The translations under genes were made by a program, and so were the position numbers. The notes under the pieces were generated by a model. The model worked only from the letters and a program-made list of their open reading frames with translations, had not been told where the DNA came from and did no database searches. Positions 52,740-62,322 of a DNA stretch of 64,000 nucleotides are shown here, one piece after another. Numbering within the stretch: the stretch's first letter is position 1; each line of letters opens with the position of its first letter. The DNA lies in contig NZ_QASO01000082.1 of assembly GCF_003052605.1 (NCBI RefSeq), positions 48,773 to 112,772 on the forward strand, given 5' to 3'. Source of the DNA: Ectopseudomonas oleovorans (GTDB lineage Bacteria; Pseudomonadota; Gammaproteobacteria; Pseudomonadales; Pseudomonadaceae).

Positions 52740-55067
52740 ATGGACAGTATCAACAACCGCATCGCCGATGAACTGGGCGTGCGCCCGCAACAGGTTGCCG
52801 CCGCCGTGGCCCTGCTCGACGAAGGCTCCACCGTGCCCTTCATCGCCCGTTACCGTAAAGAGGTGACCGGCAGCCTCGACGACACCCAGTTGCGCCACCT
52901 GGAAGAGCGTCTGCGCTACCTGCGCGAGCTGGACGAACGCCGCGTGGCGATCCTCGCCAGCATCGAGGAGCAGGGTAAGCTCACCCCCGAACTCAAGCGC
53001 GAGATCGACCTGGCCGACACCAAGACGCGCCTCGAAGACCTGTATCTGCCGTACAAGCAAAAGCGCCGTACCAAGGGCCAGATCGCCCTGGAAGCCGGTC
53101 TTGGCGAGCTGGCCGACGCACTGTTCAACGATCCGAGCCTGACGCCCGAGCAGGAAGCCGAGCGCTTCATCGACGCCGACAAAGGCTTCGCCGACGTCAA
53201 GGCCGTGCTCGAAGGTGCCAAGTACATTCTCATGGAGCGCTTCGCCGAAGACGCCGCGCTGCTCGACAAGCTACGCAGCTTCCTCAAGGACAACGCCACC
53301 CTCAGCGCCCGCCTGGTGCCGGGCAAGGAAAACGAAGGCGCCAAGTTCAGCGATTACTTCGAGCATGACGAGCCGCTCAAGGGCGTGCCGTCGCACCGTG
53401 CGCTGGCGATCTTCCGCGGGCGTAACGAAGGCATTCTCAGCGCCAGCCTGAAGGTCGGCGAAGAGCTGCCCGGCGCCATGCATCCGTGCGAGCTGATGAT
53501 CGGCGAGCGCTTCGGTATCAGCGCGCAAGGCCGTGCCGCCGACAAGTGGCTGGCCGAGGTGGTGCGCTGGACCTGGAAGGTCAAGCTGTACAACCACCTG
53601 GAAACCGACCTGCTCGGCGAGCTGCGCGAAAAGGCCGAGGACGAGGCGATTGCCGTGTTCGCCCGCAACCTGCACGACCTGCTGCTGGCCGCCCCGGCTG
53701 GCCCGCGTGCCACCCTGGCGCTCGACCCGGGTCTGCGCACTGGCTGCAAGGTGGCCGTGGTCGATGCCACCGGCAAGGTGCTGGAAACCGCCACCGTCTA
53801 CCCGCACGCGCCGCGCAACGACTGGGACGGCACCCTGGCCATCCTCGCCAAACTCTGCGCCAAGCATGGCGTCGACCTGATCTCCATCGGCAACGGCACC
53901 GCCAGCCGCGAGACCGACAAGCTGGCCGCCGAACTGATCAAGAAAGTACCGGGCCTGAAACTGACCAAGGTGATGGTCTCCGAGGCCGGCGCCTCGGTGT
54001 ACTCGGCCTCGGAGCTGGCCGCCCGCGAATTCCCCGATCTCGACGTGTCCCTGCGCGGCGCCGTATCCATCGCCCGCCGCCTGCAGGACCCGCTGGCCGA
54101 GTTGGTGAAGATCGACCCGAAATCCATCGGCGTCGGCCAGTATCAGCACGACGTGTCGCAGCTCAAGCTGGCGCGCAGCCTGGACGCCGTGGTCGAGGAC
54201 TGCGTGAACGCCGTCGGCGTGGACGTCAACACCGCCTCTGCCGCCCTGCTGGCACGCATCTCCGGGCTGAATGCGACCCTGGCGCAGAATATCGTCGCCC
54301 ACCGCGACCAGAACGGTGCGTTCAAGACCCGCGCCGAGCTGAAGAAGGTGCCGCGCCTGGGCGAGAAGACCTTCGAACAGGCCGCCGGCTTCCTCCGCGT
54401 GATGAACGGCGACAACCCGCTGGACGCCTCCGCGGTGCACCCGGAAACCTACCCGCTGGTCGAGCGCATCGCCCAGGACACCGGCCGCGACATCCGCTCG
54501 CTGATCGGCGACTCGGGATTCCTCAAGCGCCTCGATCCGGCCAAGTTCACCGATGAGCGCTTCGGCCTGGTCACCGTCGGCGACATTCTCAAGGAGCTGG
54601 ACAAGCCCGGCCGCGACCCGCGCCCGGAGTTCAAGACCGCCGAGTTCCAGGAAGGCGTGGAAACCCTCAATGACCTCAAGCTGGGCATGGTGCTCGAAGG
54701 CGTGGTGACCAACGTCACCAACTTCGGCGCCTTCGTCGATATCGGCGTGCATCAGGACGGCCTGGTGCACATCAGCGCGCTGTCGGAGAAGTTCATCAAG
54801 GACCCGCACGAGGCGGTCAAGGCCGGCGACGTGGTCAAGGTCAAGGTGATGGAAGTGGACATACCGCGTAGCCGTATCGCCCTGTCCATGCGCATGGGCG
54901 ACACCCCCGGCGAGAAAGTCGAGGGCGCGCGTGGCGGCCAGTCACGCGCTGGCAACCGCGGCGGCAATGGCCCACGCAGTGAACGCCATTCCAGCCAGGA
55001 CAAACCGGCACCTGCCACCGGCGGCATGGCCGCCCTGTTCGCCAACGCCAAGCAGTTGAAGAAATGA
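52740..55067 (+). CDS. tex: Transcription accessory protein Tex
   Basis: The 775-residue nucleic acid-binding protein begins [23 protein letters not shown] with the Tex helical N-domain. A YqgF-like domain follows in the middle ([22 protein letters not shown]), then helix-hairpin-helix motifs ([26 protein letters not shown]), then an S1 domain at about 650-725 ([21 protein letters not shown]). Tex is an essential or toxin-regulating transcription/RNA factor in some species and is conserved in all pseudomonads. The ATG at 52740 is inside a longer open frame; homology begins there. It overlaps the next gene by 4 bases. Confidence 0.95.
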   Translation: MDSINNRIADELGVRPQQVAAAVALLDEGSTVPFIARYRKEVTGSLDDTQLRHLEERLRYLRELDERRVAILASIEEQGKLTPELKREIDLADTKTRLEDLYLPYKQKRRTKGQIALEAGLGELADALFNDPSLTPEQEAERFIDADKGFADVKAVLEGAKYILMERFAEDAALLDKLRSFLKDNATLSARLVPGKENEGAKFSDYFEHDEPLKGVPSHRALAIFRGRNEGILSASLKVGEELPGAMHPCELMIGERFGISAQGRAADKWLAEVVRWTWKVKLYNHLETDLLGELREKAEDEAIAVFARNLHDLLLAAPAGPRATLALDPGLRTGCKVAVVDATGKVLETATVYPHAPRNDWDGTLAILAKLCAKHGVDLISIGNGTASRETDKLAAELIKKVPGLKLTKVMVSEAGASVYSASELAAREFPDLDVSLRGAVSIARRLQDPLAELVKIDPKSIGVGQYQHDVSQLKLARSLDAVVEDCVNAVGVDVNTASAALLARISGLNATLAQNIVAHRDQNGAFKTRAELKKVPRLGEKTFEQAAGFLRVMNGDNPLDASAVHPETYPLVERIAQDTGRDIRSLIGDSGFLKRLDPAKFTDERFGLVTVGDILKELDKPGRDPRPEFKTAEFQEGVETLNDLKLGMVLEGVVTNVTNFGAFVDIGVHQDGLVHISALSEKFIKDPHEAVKAGDVVKVKVMEVDIPRSRIALSMRMGDTPGEKVEGARGGQSRAGNRGGNGPRSERHSSQDKPAPATGGMAALFANAKQLKK

Positions 55068-55459
55068 ATATGACCGACAACACCGACAACGTAGGCGCCA
55101 GCAGCGCCTTTTCCCGCCTGCTCGGCCTGGAAATTCTCCAGGTCGGCGGCGGCGAGGCGCGCGTGCGCTTGACCCTCACCGACGAGCTGCGCAACCTGCA
55201 CGGCAAGCTGCACGGCGGTGCGCTGTTCTCGCTGATCGACACCGCCATGGGCCAGGCCAGCCATAGCCTGGGCGATGGCGGCCCGAGCAGCGTGACTCTG
55301 GAGTGCAAGATCAACTACATCCGCCCGGTATCCGAAGGCAGCGTGCTGTGCCACGCCAAGGTGCTGCACGCCGGTCGCCGTACCCAGGTGGTGGAAGCCG
55401 AAGTGCTGCAGGGCGACAAGCTGGTCGCCAAGGCGCAAGGCACCTTCGCCTGCGTGTAA
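55064..55459 (+). CDS. PaaI-type hotdog-fold thioesterase
   Basis: The 131-residue protein has a hotdog thioesterase core: [19 protein letters not shown], the active-site helix [21 protein letters not shown], and [14 protein letters not shown]. Such enzymes hydrolyse acyl-CoA or aromatic acyl-CoA esters; the substrate is unknown. Two starts are possible: the ATG at 55064 overlapping the tex stop, or the ATG at 55070. Confidence 0.87.
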   Translation: MNMTDNTDNVGASSAFSRLLGLEILQVGGGEARVRLTLTDELRNLHGKLHGGALFSLIDTAMGQASHSLGDGGPSSVTLECKINYIRPVSEGSVLCHAKVLHAGRRTQVVEAEVLQGDKLVAKAQGTFACV

Positions 55460-55561
55460 TCGCCTGCGCTCGGTCTGGTCTAATCTGGCAAATCGTTTGC
55501 CCCTTGCAGAGTGCAGGGACGATCCCCATATTAAGGCGACTGCCCAGTTAGGAATTGCATC

Positions 55562-57142
55562 TTGAGCGATCTTCTCTCCCGCCGCCTGGCTCAGCTCGGC
55601 GAGCCGGCCAACCTGTCCCTGCTGGGTGAGTGTCTGCACGGCATCGAGCGCGAATGCCTGCGCGTCAATCACGACGGCCAGCTGGCCCTGACCCCGCACC
55701 CGCAGGCGCTGGGCTCGGCGCTGACCCATGCGCAGATCACCACCGATTATTCCGAGTCGCTGCTGGAGTTCATCACCGGCACCGCCAAAGATCCAGCCGC
55801 CACCCTCGCCGAACTGGACAGCATCCACCGCTTCGCCTACGACAAGCTCGATGGCGAGCTGCTGTGGAGCCCGTCGATGCCCTGTGCCCTGCCGGACGAG
55901 GAGACCATTCCCATCGCCCGCTACGGCAGCTCCAATATCGGCCGCCTCAAGTACGTGTATCGCAAAGGCCTGGCGCTGCGTTACGGCAAGACCATGCAGT
56001 GCATCGCCGGCATCCACTACAACTTCTCCCTGCCCGAGGGGCTGTGGCAGCTGCAACAGCAGAGCGAAGGCAACGAACAGAGTGCGCGTGACTATCAGTC
56101 GGCCCGCTATATCGCATTGATCCGCAACTTCCGTCGCTACAGCTGGCTGCTGATGTACCTGTTCGGTGCCTCGCCGGCGCTGGACAAGGGCTTCATGCGT
56201 GGCCGTCCGCACCACCTTCAGGAACTGGACGCCAGCACCCTGTACCTGCCCTACGCCACCAGCCTGCGCATGAGCGACCTGGGTTACCAGAGCAGCGCGC
56301 AGTCCGGCCTGACCCCCTGCTACAACGACCTGGCCAGCTACACCGACAGCCTACGTCTGGCAGTCGGCACGCCCTACCCGGCCTATGTCGAGATCGGCAC
56401 CAAGCGTGGCGACGAGTGGCTGCAACTCAATACCAACATCCTGCAGATCGAGAACGAGTACTACTCGAGTATCCGCCCGAAACGCGTCACTTACAGCGGC
56501 GAGCGCCCGATCCAGGCGCTGATGAGCCGTGGCGTGCAGTACGTGGAAGTGCGCTGCCTGGACATCAACCCCTTCCTGCCGCTGGGCATCGATGTGGCGC
56601 AGGCGCGCTTCATCGACGCCTTCCTGCTGTTCTGCGCACTGGAAGACAGCCCGCTACTGGAAAACGGCGAGTGCAGCAGTTGCACCAGCAACTTCCTCAA
56701 GGTGGTCAAGGAAGGTCGTCGTCCCGGCCTGCACCTGCAGAAAGGTAGCCAGCAGGTAGAACTCAAAGTCTGGGCCAGCGAACTGCTCGAACGCATCCTG
56801 CCATTGGCCGAACTGCTTGATCGCAGCCAAGGCAGCAGCACGCATATCGAGGCGTTGGCGCAGCAGCAAGCCAAGGTCGCGGATGTGGAAATGACGCCAT
56901 CGGCCCAGGTGCTGGCGATTCTGCGTCAGGGCAAGAGCTTCACCGAGTTCGCTCTGCAGCAGAGCCTGCGCCACGCCGAATACTTCCGCGGACAACCGCT
57001 CAGCGCGCAGCAGCAACAAGCCTTCGAACAGGCCGCCCACGACTCGCTGGCCGCGCAGGCAGAGCTTGAAGCGCAGCCCGAGGGTGATTTCGATGCTTTC
57101 GTCGCGGCCTACCAGGCGAGCATTCTGGCTTTGGCCGTGTAG
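55562..57142 (+). CDS. gshA: Glutamate--cysteine ligase
   Basis: The 526-residue enzyme makes gamma-glutamylcysteine, the first step of glutathione synthesis. It is of the gammaproteobacterial GshA type: [21 protein letters not shown] at the start, [28 protein letters not shown] and [18 protein letters not shown]. The start is a TTG at 55562 ([12 protein letters not shown]); TTAGGAATT lies upstream as ribosome-binding site, and the P. aeruginosa homologue also begins at this position. An ATG alternative further in would remove the first conserved block. Confidence 0.94.
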   Translation: MSDLLSRRLAQLGEPANLSLLGECLHGIERECLRVNHDGQLALTPHPQALGSALTHAQITTDYSESLLEFITGTAKDPAATLAELDSIHRFAYDKLDGELLWSPSMPCALPDEETIPIARYGSSNIGRLKYVYRKGLALRYGKTMQCIAGIHYNFSLPEGLWQLQQQSEGNEQSARDYQSARYIALIRNFRRYSWLLMYLFGASPALDKGFMRGRPHHLQELDASTLYLPYATSLRMSDLGYQSSAQSGLTPCYNDLASYTDSLRLAVGTPYPAYVEIGTKRGDEWLQLNTNILQIENEYYSSIRPKRVTYSGERPIQALMSRGVQYVEVRCLDINPFLPLGIDVAQARFIDAFLLFCALEDSPLLENGECSSCTSNFLKVVKEGRRPGLHLQKGSQQVELKVWASELLERILPLAELLDRSQGSSTHIEALAQQQAKVADVEMTPSAQVLAILRQGKSFTEFALQQSLRHAEYFRGQPLSAQQQQAFEQAAHDSLAAQAELEAQPEGDFDAFVAAYQASILALAV

Positions 57143-57197
57143 GGCGAAGAACCGTCGACTGCGTCACAAAGCCAACCAGCGGAGCAAAAGCCAGGAT

Positions 57198-57221
57198 GGG
57201 CGGCCACTCCCCTGGCCGCCC
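57198..57221 (+). other. Hairpin between gshA and the Rmf-like gene
   Basis: GGGCGGCC and GGCCGCCC pair with an 8-base loop, 47 bases before the small gene. No T-run follows, so it may be a weak terminator of gshA or a leader structure. Confidence 0.35.
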
Positions 57222-57267
57222 GGCCAGCTAGCATTGCCGGGTAAAGGACGATAGACGAGCAGCGCCC

Positions 57268-57459
57268 ATGGCCGATGACGCCACGCCGCAATGGAGCCTG
57301 GAAAGCCTGACCAAGGCCTACCAGCAAGGTTATATGGCCGGCCTTACTGACCAACCCAGGACCCGCCAGCCCTACCCTGACGAAATCCCCGCTGCGGCCT
57401 GGGAGGCCGGCTGGGACGACGGCTTCGAGCAGATGCGCCTGCAGCAGCACAGCGCCTGA
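57268..57459 (+). CDS. Small Rmf/CrpP-like protein
   Basis: The 63-residue product aligns by eye with ribosome modulation factor: the pattern LTKAYQQGYMAGLTD, PYPDEIPAAAWEAGWDDGFEQ matches Rmf's LERA-x-x-RGYQAG and PY-x8-W-x2-GW spacing. Rmf dimerises 70S ribosomes in stationary phase. This copy is more acidic than E. coli Rmf, so ribosome binding is uncertain; the Rmf-fold family also includes CrpP. An AGGA lies about 18 bases before the ATG, which is somewhat far, and the start could be read otherwise. A canonical rmf is expected elsewhere. Confidence 0.65.
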   Translation: MADDATPQWSLESLTKAYQQGYMAGLTDQPRTRQPYPDEIPAAAWEAGWDDGFEQMRLQQHSA

Positions 57460-57475
57460 CACTCTGAACGCATTG

Positions 57476-57598
57476 TGGGAGGGGCTTTAGCCGCGAGCGG
57501 TGAACCCGTCGCGGCTACATGCTCGGCCTTGGCCTCCTGCATCGCTCCAGTGTAGGAGCGGCTTCAGCCGCGAAACTCGCGGATAAATCCGCTCCTAC
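57476..57598. repeat. REP-type repeats after the Rmf-like gene
   Basis: A diverged unit (GGGAGGGGCTTTAGCCGCGA near 57477-57496) is followed by a pair starting GTAGGAGCGGCTTCAGCCGC at 57552 with an inverted partner ending at 57598. This is the GCGGCTTCAGCCGC class of REP, distinct from the GAGCTCTGCTC class seen elsewhere in the window. Confidence 0.7.
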
Positions 57599-57622
57599 AA
57601 TTGCAGCCTGCTCTCGCCTCGC

Positions 57623-58921
57623 CTACAACGCCTTCTCGAACACCTTCGAATTGCGCTGGTAGTTATACAGCGATGCCCGCGCGGTGGGCATGCGCTCGAC
57701 GCTGCTCGGCTCGAAGCCGCGTTCGCGGAACCAGTGGGCGGTGCGGGTGGTGAGCACGAACAGGGTCTTGATCCCCTGCGCCCGCGCCCTGGCCTCGATG
57801 CGTTCCAGCAACTCGTCGCCGCGGCCGCCATGGCGGTAATCGGGATTGACCGCCAGGCAGGCCAGCTCGCCACAGTCGGAATCGGCGATGGGATAAAGTG
57901 CCGCGCAGGCGATGATCAGGCCTTCGCGCTCGACGATGCTGAACTGCTCGATCTCGCGCTCCAGCACCTCGCGCGAACGGCGCACCAGAATCCCCTGCTC
58001 TTCCAGCGGGCTGATCAGCTCGATCAGCCCACCGACATCCTCGATGGTCGCCTCGCGCAGGGACTCGAACTGCTCCTGGGCCACCAGGGTGCCGTTGCCG
58101 GTACGGGTGAACAGTTCGCTGAGCAGCGCACCATCGGTGGCATAGCTGACGATGTGGCTGCGCTTCACGCCGCCGCGACAGGCTTCGGCGGCGGCATCGA
58201 GTAGCTCGCCCTGATAGTTGCTGCCCAGGCGCGCCAGATGCGCCGGCACCTGCTGCGGACGCAGTTCGCGCACCAGCTTGCCGTTTTCGTCGAGCAGGCC
58301 ATCCTCGGCGCCGAACAGCAGCAGCTTGTCCGCCCCTAGGTCGATGGCGGCGCGAGTGGCGACGTCCTCGCAGGCCAGATTGAAGATTTCCCCGGTCGGC
58401 GAATACCCCAGCGGCGACAGCAGCACGATGCTGCGCTCGTCGAGCTGACGGTTGATACCCTTGCGGTCGATGCGCCGCACTTCACCGGTGTGGTGGTAGT
58501 CGACGCCATCGACCACACCGATCGGCCGCGCGGTGACGAAGTTACCGCTGGTCAGGCGCAGGCGCGAACCCTGCATCGGCGAGGCCGCCATGTCCATCGA
58601 CAGACGCGCCTCGATGGCGATGCGCAGCTGGCCGACGGCATCGATCACGCATTCCAGGGTCGGTGCGTCGGTGATGCGCAGGTCGCGATGGTAATGCGGG
58701 GTTAGGCCGCGGGCAGCGAGGCGCGCCTCTATCTGCGGGCGCGAGCCATGCACCAGCACCAGGCGCACGCCGAGGCTGTGCAGCAACACCAAGTCGTGGA
58801 CGATATTGGCGAAATTCGGATGGGCAACACCCTCGCCCGGCAACATGACCACGAAGGTGCAGTCGCGATGGGCGTTGATATAGGGCGATGCGTGGCGTAA
58901 CCAGTTGACGTAGTCGTGCAT
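57623..58921 (-). CDS. argA: N-acetylglutamate synthase
   Basis: The 432-residue enzyme makes N-acetylglutamate, the first step of arginine synthesis. The N-terminal two thirds is an amino-acid-kinase fold that binds arginine for feedback inhibition (VVMLPGEGVAHPNF, RLVLVHGSRPQIEARL, SPTGEIFNL). The C-terminal part is a GNAT acetyltransferase (CAALYPIADSDCGELACLAVNPDYR, GRGDELLERIEARA). The ATG giving MHDYVNWLRHASPY was chosen over one 15 codons upstream because it matches the homologue length of 432. It follows argE on the same strand with a 65-base gap. Confidence 0.93.
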   Translation of the reverse strand: MHDYVNWLRHASPYINAHRDCTFVVMLPGEGVAHPNFANIVHDLVLLHSLGVRLVLVHGSRPQIEARLAARGLTPHYHRDLRITDAPTLECVIDAVGQLRIAIEARLSMDMAASPMQGSRLRLTSGNFVTARPIGVVDGVDYHHTGEVRRIDRKGINRQLDERSIVLLSPLGYSPTGEIFNLACEDVATRAAIDLGADKLLLFGAEDGLLDENGKLVRELRPQQVPAHLARLGSNYQGELLDAAAEACRGGVKRSHIVSYATDGALLSELFTRTGNGTLVAQEQFESLREATIEDVGGLIELISPLEEQGILVRRSREVLEREIEQFSIVEREGLIIACAALYPIADSDCGELACLAVNPDYRHGGRGDELLERIEARARAQGIKTLFVLTTRTAHWFRERGFEPSSVERMPTARASLYNYQRNSKVFEKAL

Positions 58922-58986
58922 GAGCAATCCATTAGCGTCGAGACGTAGGACGGGCATAGCCGTCATGTTCGGTTAGAGAGTCGCTC

Positions 58987-60153
58987 TCATCGTCGCTGCA
59001 CGTCGTCACTCCGGGTCAGGCAGTAGTGTTGGATCAGTTGGCGCAGTATCGCCACAGTTGGTTCGATACGGGCCAGCTCCAGGTGTTCCCCCGGCTGGTG
59101 CGCACAGTCGATATCGCCGGGGCCGAGCACCAGCGTCTCGCAGCCAAGGCGCTGAAGATAAGGCGCCTCGGTGCCGAATGCCACCGCCTGCGCGCTGTGC
59201 CCGGTCAGCCGCTCGGCCAGACGTACCAGCTCGGCATCGGCACGCTGCTCGAATGACGGCACTTCGGGGAACAGCGGACCATAGTCGATGCGTACCTGAT
59301 GCTTGAGCGCCAGCGGCTGCAACTTACCGCGAATGGCCTCGCGCAGTTGCTCAGGATCCATGCCCGGCAGCGGACGCAGGTCGAACTCCAGCGCGCACTG
59401 GCCGCAGATGCGGTTGGGGTTGTCGCCCCCGTGGATGCAGCCGAGGTTGAGCGTCGGTTGCGGCACGCTGAACTGCGGATTGTTGAACTCGCGCTGCCAC
59501 TGCGCACGCAGGCCACGCAGCTCCCCCATCACGTCCTGCATGGCCTCCAGCGCGCTATGCCCGAGACTCGGGTCGGAGCTGTGACCGCTGCGCCCGAGAA
59601 TATCGATACGCTCCATCATCACGCCCTTGTGCAGGCGGATGGGTTTGAGGCCGGTCGGCTCGCCGATCACCGCCGCACGGCCAAGCGGCCGCCCGGCCTC
59701 GGCCAGGGCGCGGGCGCCAGCCATGGAGCTTTCTTCATCACAAGTAGCAAGGATCAGCAACGGTTGCTGGAAAGGCTGATCAAGCAGCGGCCGCACGGCT
59801 TCGATGGCGAGGGCGAAAAAACCCTTCATGTCGCAACTGCCCAGCCCCACCCAGCGGTCGCCCACTTCGCTCAGCTTGAGCGGATCGGTCTGCCACAGGG
59901 CCGCATCGAAGGGCACGGTATCGCTGTGCCCAGCCAGCACAAGACCACCTGGGCCACTGCCATAGCTGGCGAGCAGGTTGAATTTGCCGGGGGCGATCTG
60001 CTGGGTTTCGCAGGTGAAGCCCAGGTCACCGAGCCAGGCGGCAAGCAGCTCGATGACAGGCGCGTTGCTCTGGTCCCAGTTGGGCTGGGTGCAGCTCACC
60101 GAGGGCGCTGCGATCAGCGCGGCGAACTGCTCTCGAAAGGACGGCAAGGGCAT
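58987..60153 (-). CDS. argE: Acetylornithine deacetylase
   Basis: The 388-residue M20-family metallopeptidase deacetylates N-acetylornithine. Zinc ligands and the catalytic acid are visible: His and Asp in LVLAGHSDTVPFD, the bridging Asp in GLGSCDMKGFFA, paired glutamates in CDEESSMAG, and the C-terminal His in DIDCAHQPGEHLEL. The presence of argE beside argA is notable because most pseudomonads recycle acetyl groups through ArgJ; both routes may coexist. It lies between pit and argA, all on the minus strand. Confidence 0.92.
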   Translation of the reverse strand: MPLPSFREQFAALIAAPSVSCTQPNWDQSNAPVIELLAAWLGDLGFTCETQQIAPGKFNLLASYGSGPGGLVLAGHSDTVPFDAALWQTDPLKLSEVGDRWVGLGSCDMKGFFALAIEAVRPLLDQPFQQPLLILATCDEESSMAGARALAEAGRPLGRAAVIGEPTGLKPIRLHKGVMMERIDILGRSGHSSDPSLGHSALEAMQDVMGELRGLRAQWQREFNNPQFSVPQPTLNLGCIHGGDNPNRICGQCALEFDLRPLPGMDPEQLREAIRGKLQPLALKHQVRIDYGPLFPEVPSFEQRADAELVRLAERLTGHSAQAVAFGTEAPYLQRLGCETLVLGPGDIDCAHQPGEHLELARIEPTVAILRQLIQHYCLTRSDDVQRR

Positions 60154-60221
60154 CGGCGATCTCCTGGGTCAGAGCCCCATCATAGGGGCATCCAACCTCA
60201 GGGGAAACCGTCAGGCCGGGA

Positions 60222-61493
60222 TCAGACCCCGCCGAACAGCGCGCGCAGGATGAAGAAGAAGATGATCGACAGGATCGCACCGGCCGGCAGGGTGATGATC
60301 CAGGACAGGAAGATCTTGCCGATCATGCCCAGGTTCAGCGCACCGATGCCGCGCGCCAGGCCGACACCGAGAATGGCGCCGACCAGAGTGTGGGTGGTGG
60401 ATACCGGCAGACCCAGGCCCGAGGCGCTGACCACGGTGGTAGCAGCGGCCAGTTCGGCGGCGAAGCCGCGGCTGGGGGTCAGCTCGGTGATTTCCTTGCC
60501 GATGGTGGCGATTACCTTGTAGCCGTAGGTCGCCAGGCCGACCACGATGCCCAGCGCGCCCAGCAGCAGAATCCAGCCCGGTACCAGCGACTTGTCGCCA
60601 GCGGCCAGGTCACCGCCACTCTGGATCACACCGACGATGGCCGCCAGCGGGCCAACGGCATTGGCCACGTCGTTGGAGCCATGAGCGAAGGCCATGGAGC
60701 AGGCGGTGAAGATCATCAGGATGGCGAACACCTTCTCCACGCTGGAGAAGTGGAAAGCCTTGTCAGCTTCGGCGTCGACATGAATGCGGCTGAGCAGCGC
60801 GATACCGATCAGCATCACCAACACACCGATACCGATGGACAGCATGAAGCCTTCGGTACTGGAGAGGTTCAAACCAACGTGTTTGAGCCCCTTGGTCATG
60901 GTCATCAGCGAGATGACGAACCCGGTAATGAACATGTACAGCGGCACGAAACGCTTGGCATTCAGGAAGGGGTTATCAGTGTCGATGATCAGCTTCTGCA
61001 CACTGACGAACAGGCAGAAGGAGATGATCCCGGCCAGCATCGGCGTGACCACCCAACTGGCGACGATGGGGCCGACACCGCCCCAGTGCACCGCATCCAT
61101 GGATACGCCCACAGCGGCAAAGCCGATGACTGCGCCAACGATGGTGTGCGTGGTCGATACCGGCCAGCCGCGCGTCGAGGCGACCAACAGCCAGGTTCCC
61201 GCAGCCAGCAGCGCCGACATCATGCCCAGCACCATGAGGTTGGGGCTGATCATGTTGGCATCGACGATGCCATTCTTGATGGTTTCGGTCACCTCACCAC
61301 CGGCCAGGTAGGCACCGGCAAATTCGAAGACCATGGCGATGATGATCGCCTGCTTGATGGTCAATGCTCGCGAGCCAACGGATGTACCCATAGCATTGGC
61401 TACATCGTTGGCCCCAACACCCCAGGCCATGAAAAAACCGAAAAGGCAGGCAAGCACGAGCAGAATCAGCCCGTAGTCCGCAATTAGAGACAT
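60222..61493 (-). CDS. pit: Inorganic phosphate transporter, PiT family
   Basis: The 423-residue membrane protein has the duplicated PiT signatures: GANDVANAMGTSVGSRAL near the N-terminus and HGSNDVANAVGPLAAI in the second half, with about ten hydrophobic segments. It is a low-affinity phosphate/metal symporter driven by the proton gradient. The start MSLIADYGLI was used, 11 codons inside the longest frame. It lies 39 bases after the DUF47 gene and is co-transcribed with it. Confidence 0.93.
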   Translation of the reverse strand: MSLIADYGLILLVLACLFGFFMAWGVGANDVANAMGTSVGSRALTIKQAIIIAMVFEFAGAYLAGGEVTETIKNGIVDANMISPNLMVLGMMSALLAAGTWLLVASTRGWPVSTTHTIVGAVIGFAAVGVSMDAVHWGGVGPIVASWVVTPMLAGIISFCLFVSVQKLIIDTDNPFLNAKRFVPLYMFITGFVISLMTMTKGLKHVGLNLSSTEGFMLSIGIGVLVMLIGIALLSRIHVDAEADKAFHFSSVEKVFAILMIFTACSMAFAHGSNDVANAVGPLAAIVGVIQSGGDLAAGDKSLVPGWILLLGALGIVVGLATYGYKVIATIGKEITELTPSRGFAAELAAATTVVSASGLGLPVSTTHTLVGAILGVGLARGIGALNLGMIGKIFLSWIITLPAGAILSIIFFFILRALFGGV

Positions 61494-61532
61494 AAAGTTA
61501 GTTTCCGTAGATCCCAGAAAGGACACTGGCGC

Positions 61533-62210
61533 TTAGCGCGCCAGCAGTTGTTCCAGACGGTTGCCCACTCGCTGGGCACGATCGGCGACATCGCCGATCC
61601 AGTCGATAATCTGATAGAGGAACATCACATCGACCGGAGGAAGATCCTGCTCCAGCTTGAACAGGTTGCGGCGCACCTCGATCTGCAGGCGATCGGTATC
61701 GTTTTCGATCGAACCGAGCTCCTCGATCAGGTTTTCCACCAGCACGGCTTCGCGGCCGGCAAAACCGGTCTCGAGCAGTTCGTCCAATTCGTTCATCGCC
61801 TTCAGCGCCTGGGCGCTGGCGTCTACGCTGCGCTGTACGTAGGTACGCACCAGCGGCTGCAACGGCTGCGGAATGGCCATCTGCCGACCGAGCATGAGGC
61901 CGGCGATGTCCTTGGCACGGTTGGCGACTTTGTCCTGTACACTGAGCAGCTCGAGCAGATCCGAACGCGGCACCGGCAAAAACAGGCTCTTGGGCAAGTG
62001 CAGGCGCACGCTTTTCTTCAGCTTGTCGGCCTCGTGCTCCAGGCGGGACATCTCCTGTTGTACCTGTTCTACCTTGGCCCAGTCCTCGGCCATCACGGCC
62101 TCGAAGAAAGGCACCAGGTTCGCCGCGCACTCATGGGCCTTGGCGATATGCTGTTGCATGGGGCCGATGGGTGAACGACCGAACAGGCTGACAAAGGGAT
62201 TGATAGGCAT
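61533..62210 (-). CDS. DUF47/PhoU-like Pit accessory protein
   Basis: The 225-residue all-helical protein of the DUF47 family is related to PhoU (GRSPIGPMQQHIAKAHECAANLVPFFEAV, NELDELLETGFAGREAVLVENLIEELGSIE, LFKLEQDLPPVDVMFLYQIID). These proteins pair with PiT transporters and probably modulate their activity. The ATG at 62210 fits. It is the first gene of the two-gene unit with pit. Confidence 0.9.
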   Translation of the reverse strand: MPINPFVSLFGRSPIGPMQQHIAKAHECAANLVPFFEAVMAEDWAKVEQVQQEMSRLEHEADKLKKSVRLHLPKSLFLPVPRSDLLELLSVQDKVANRAKDIAGLMLGRQMAIPQPLQPLVRTYVQRSVDASAQALKAMNELDELLETGFAGREAVLVENLIEELGSIENDTDRLQIEVRRNLFKLEQDLPPVDVMFLYQIIDWIGDVADRAQRVGNRLEQLLAR

Positions 62211-62322
62211 AGGGTAAGCCCCTGTTTTGAGAAGGTCGCAAGTATAGGGAGCGACTTCGTCATTCGCCAGCGCGTGTCATCGGTCTGTCACATTTTTAAA
62301 AAAGGGCGATCAAGTCTCCACC

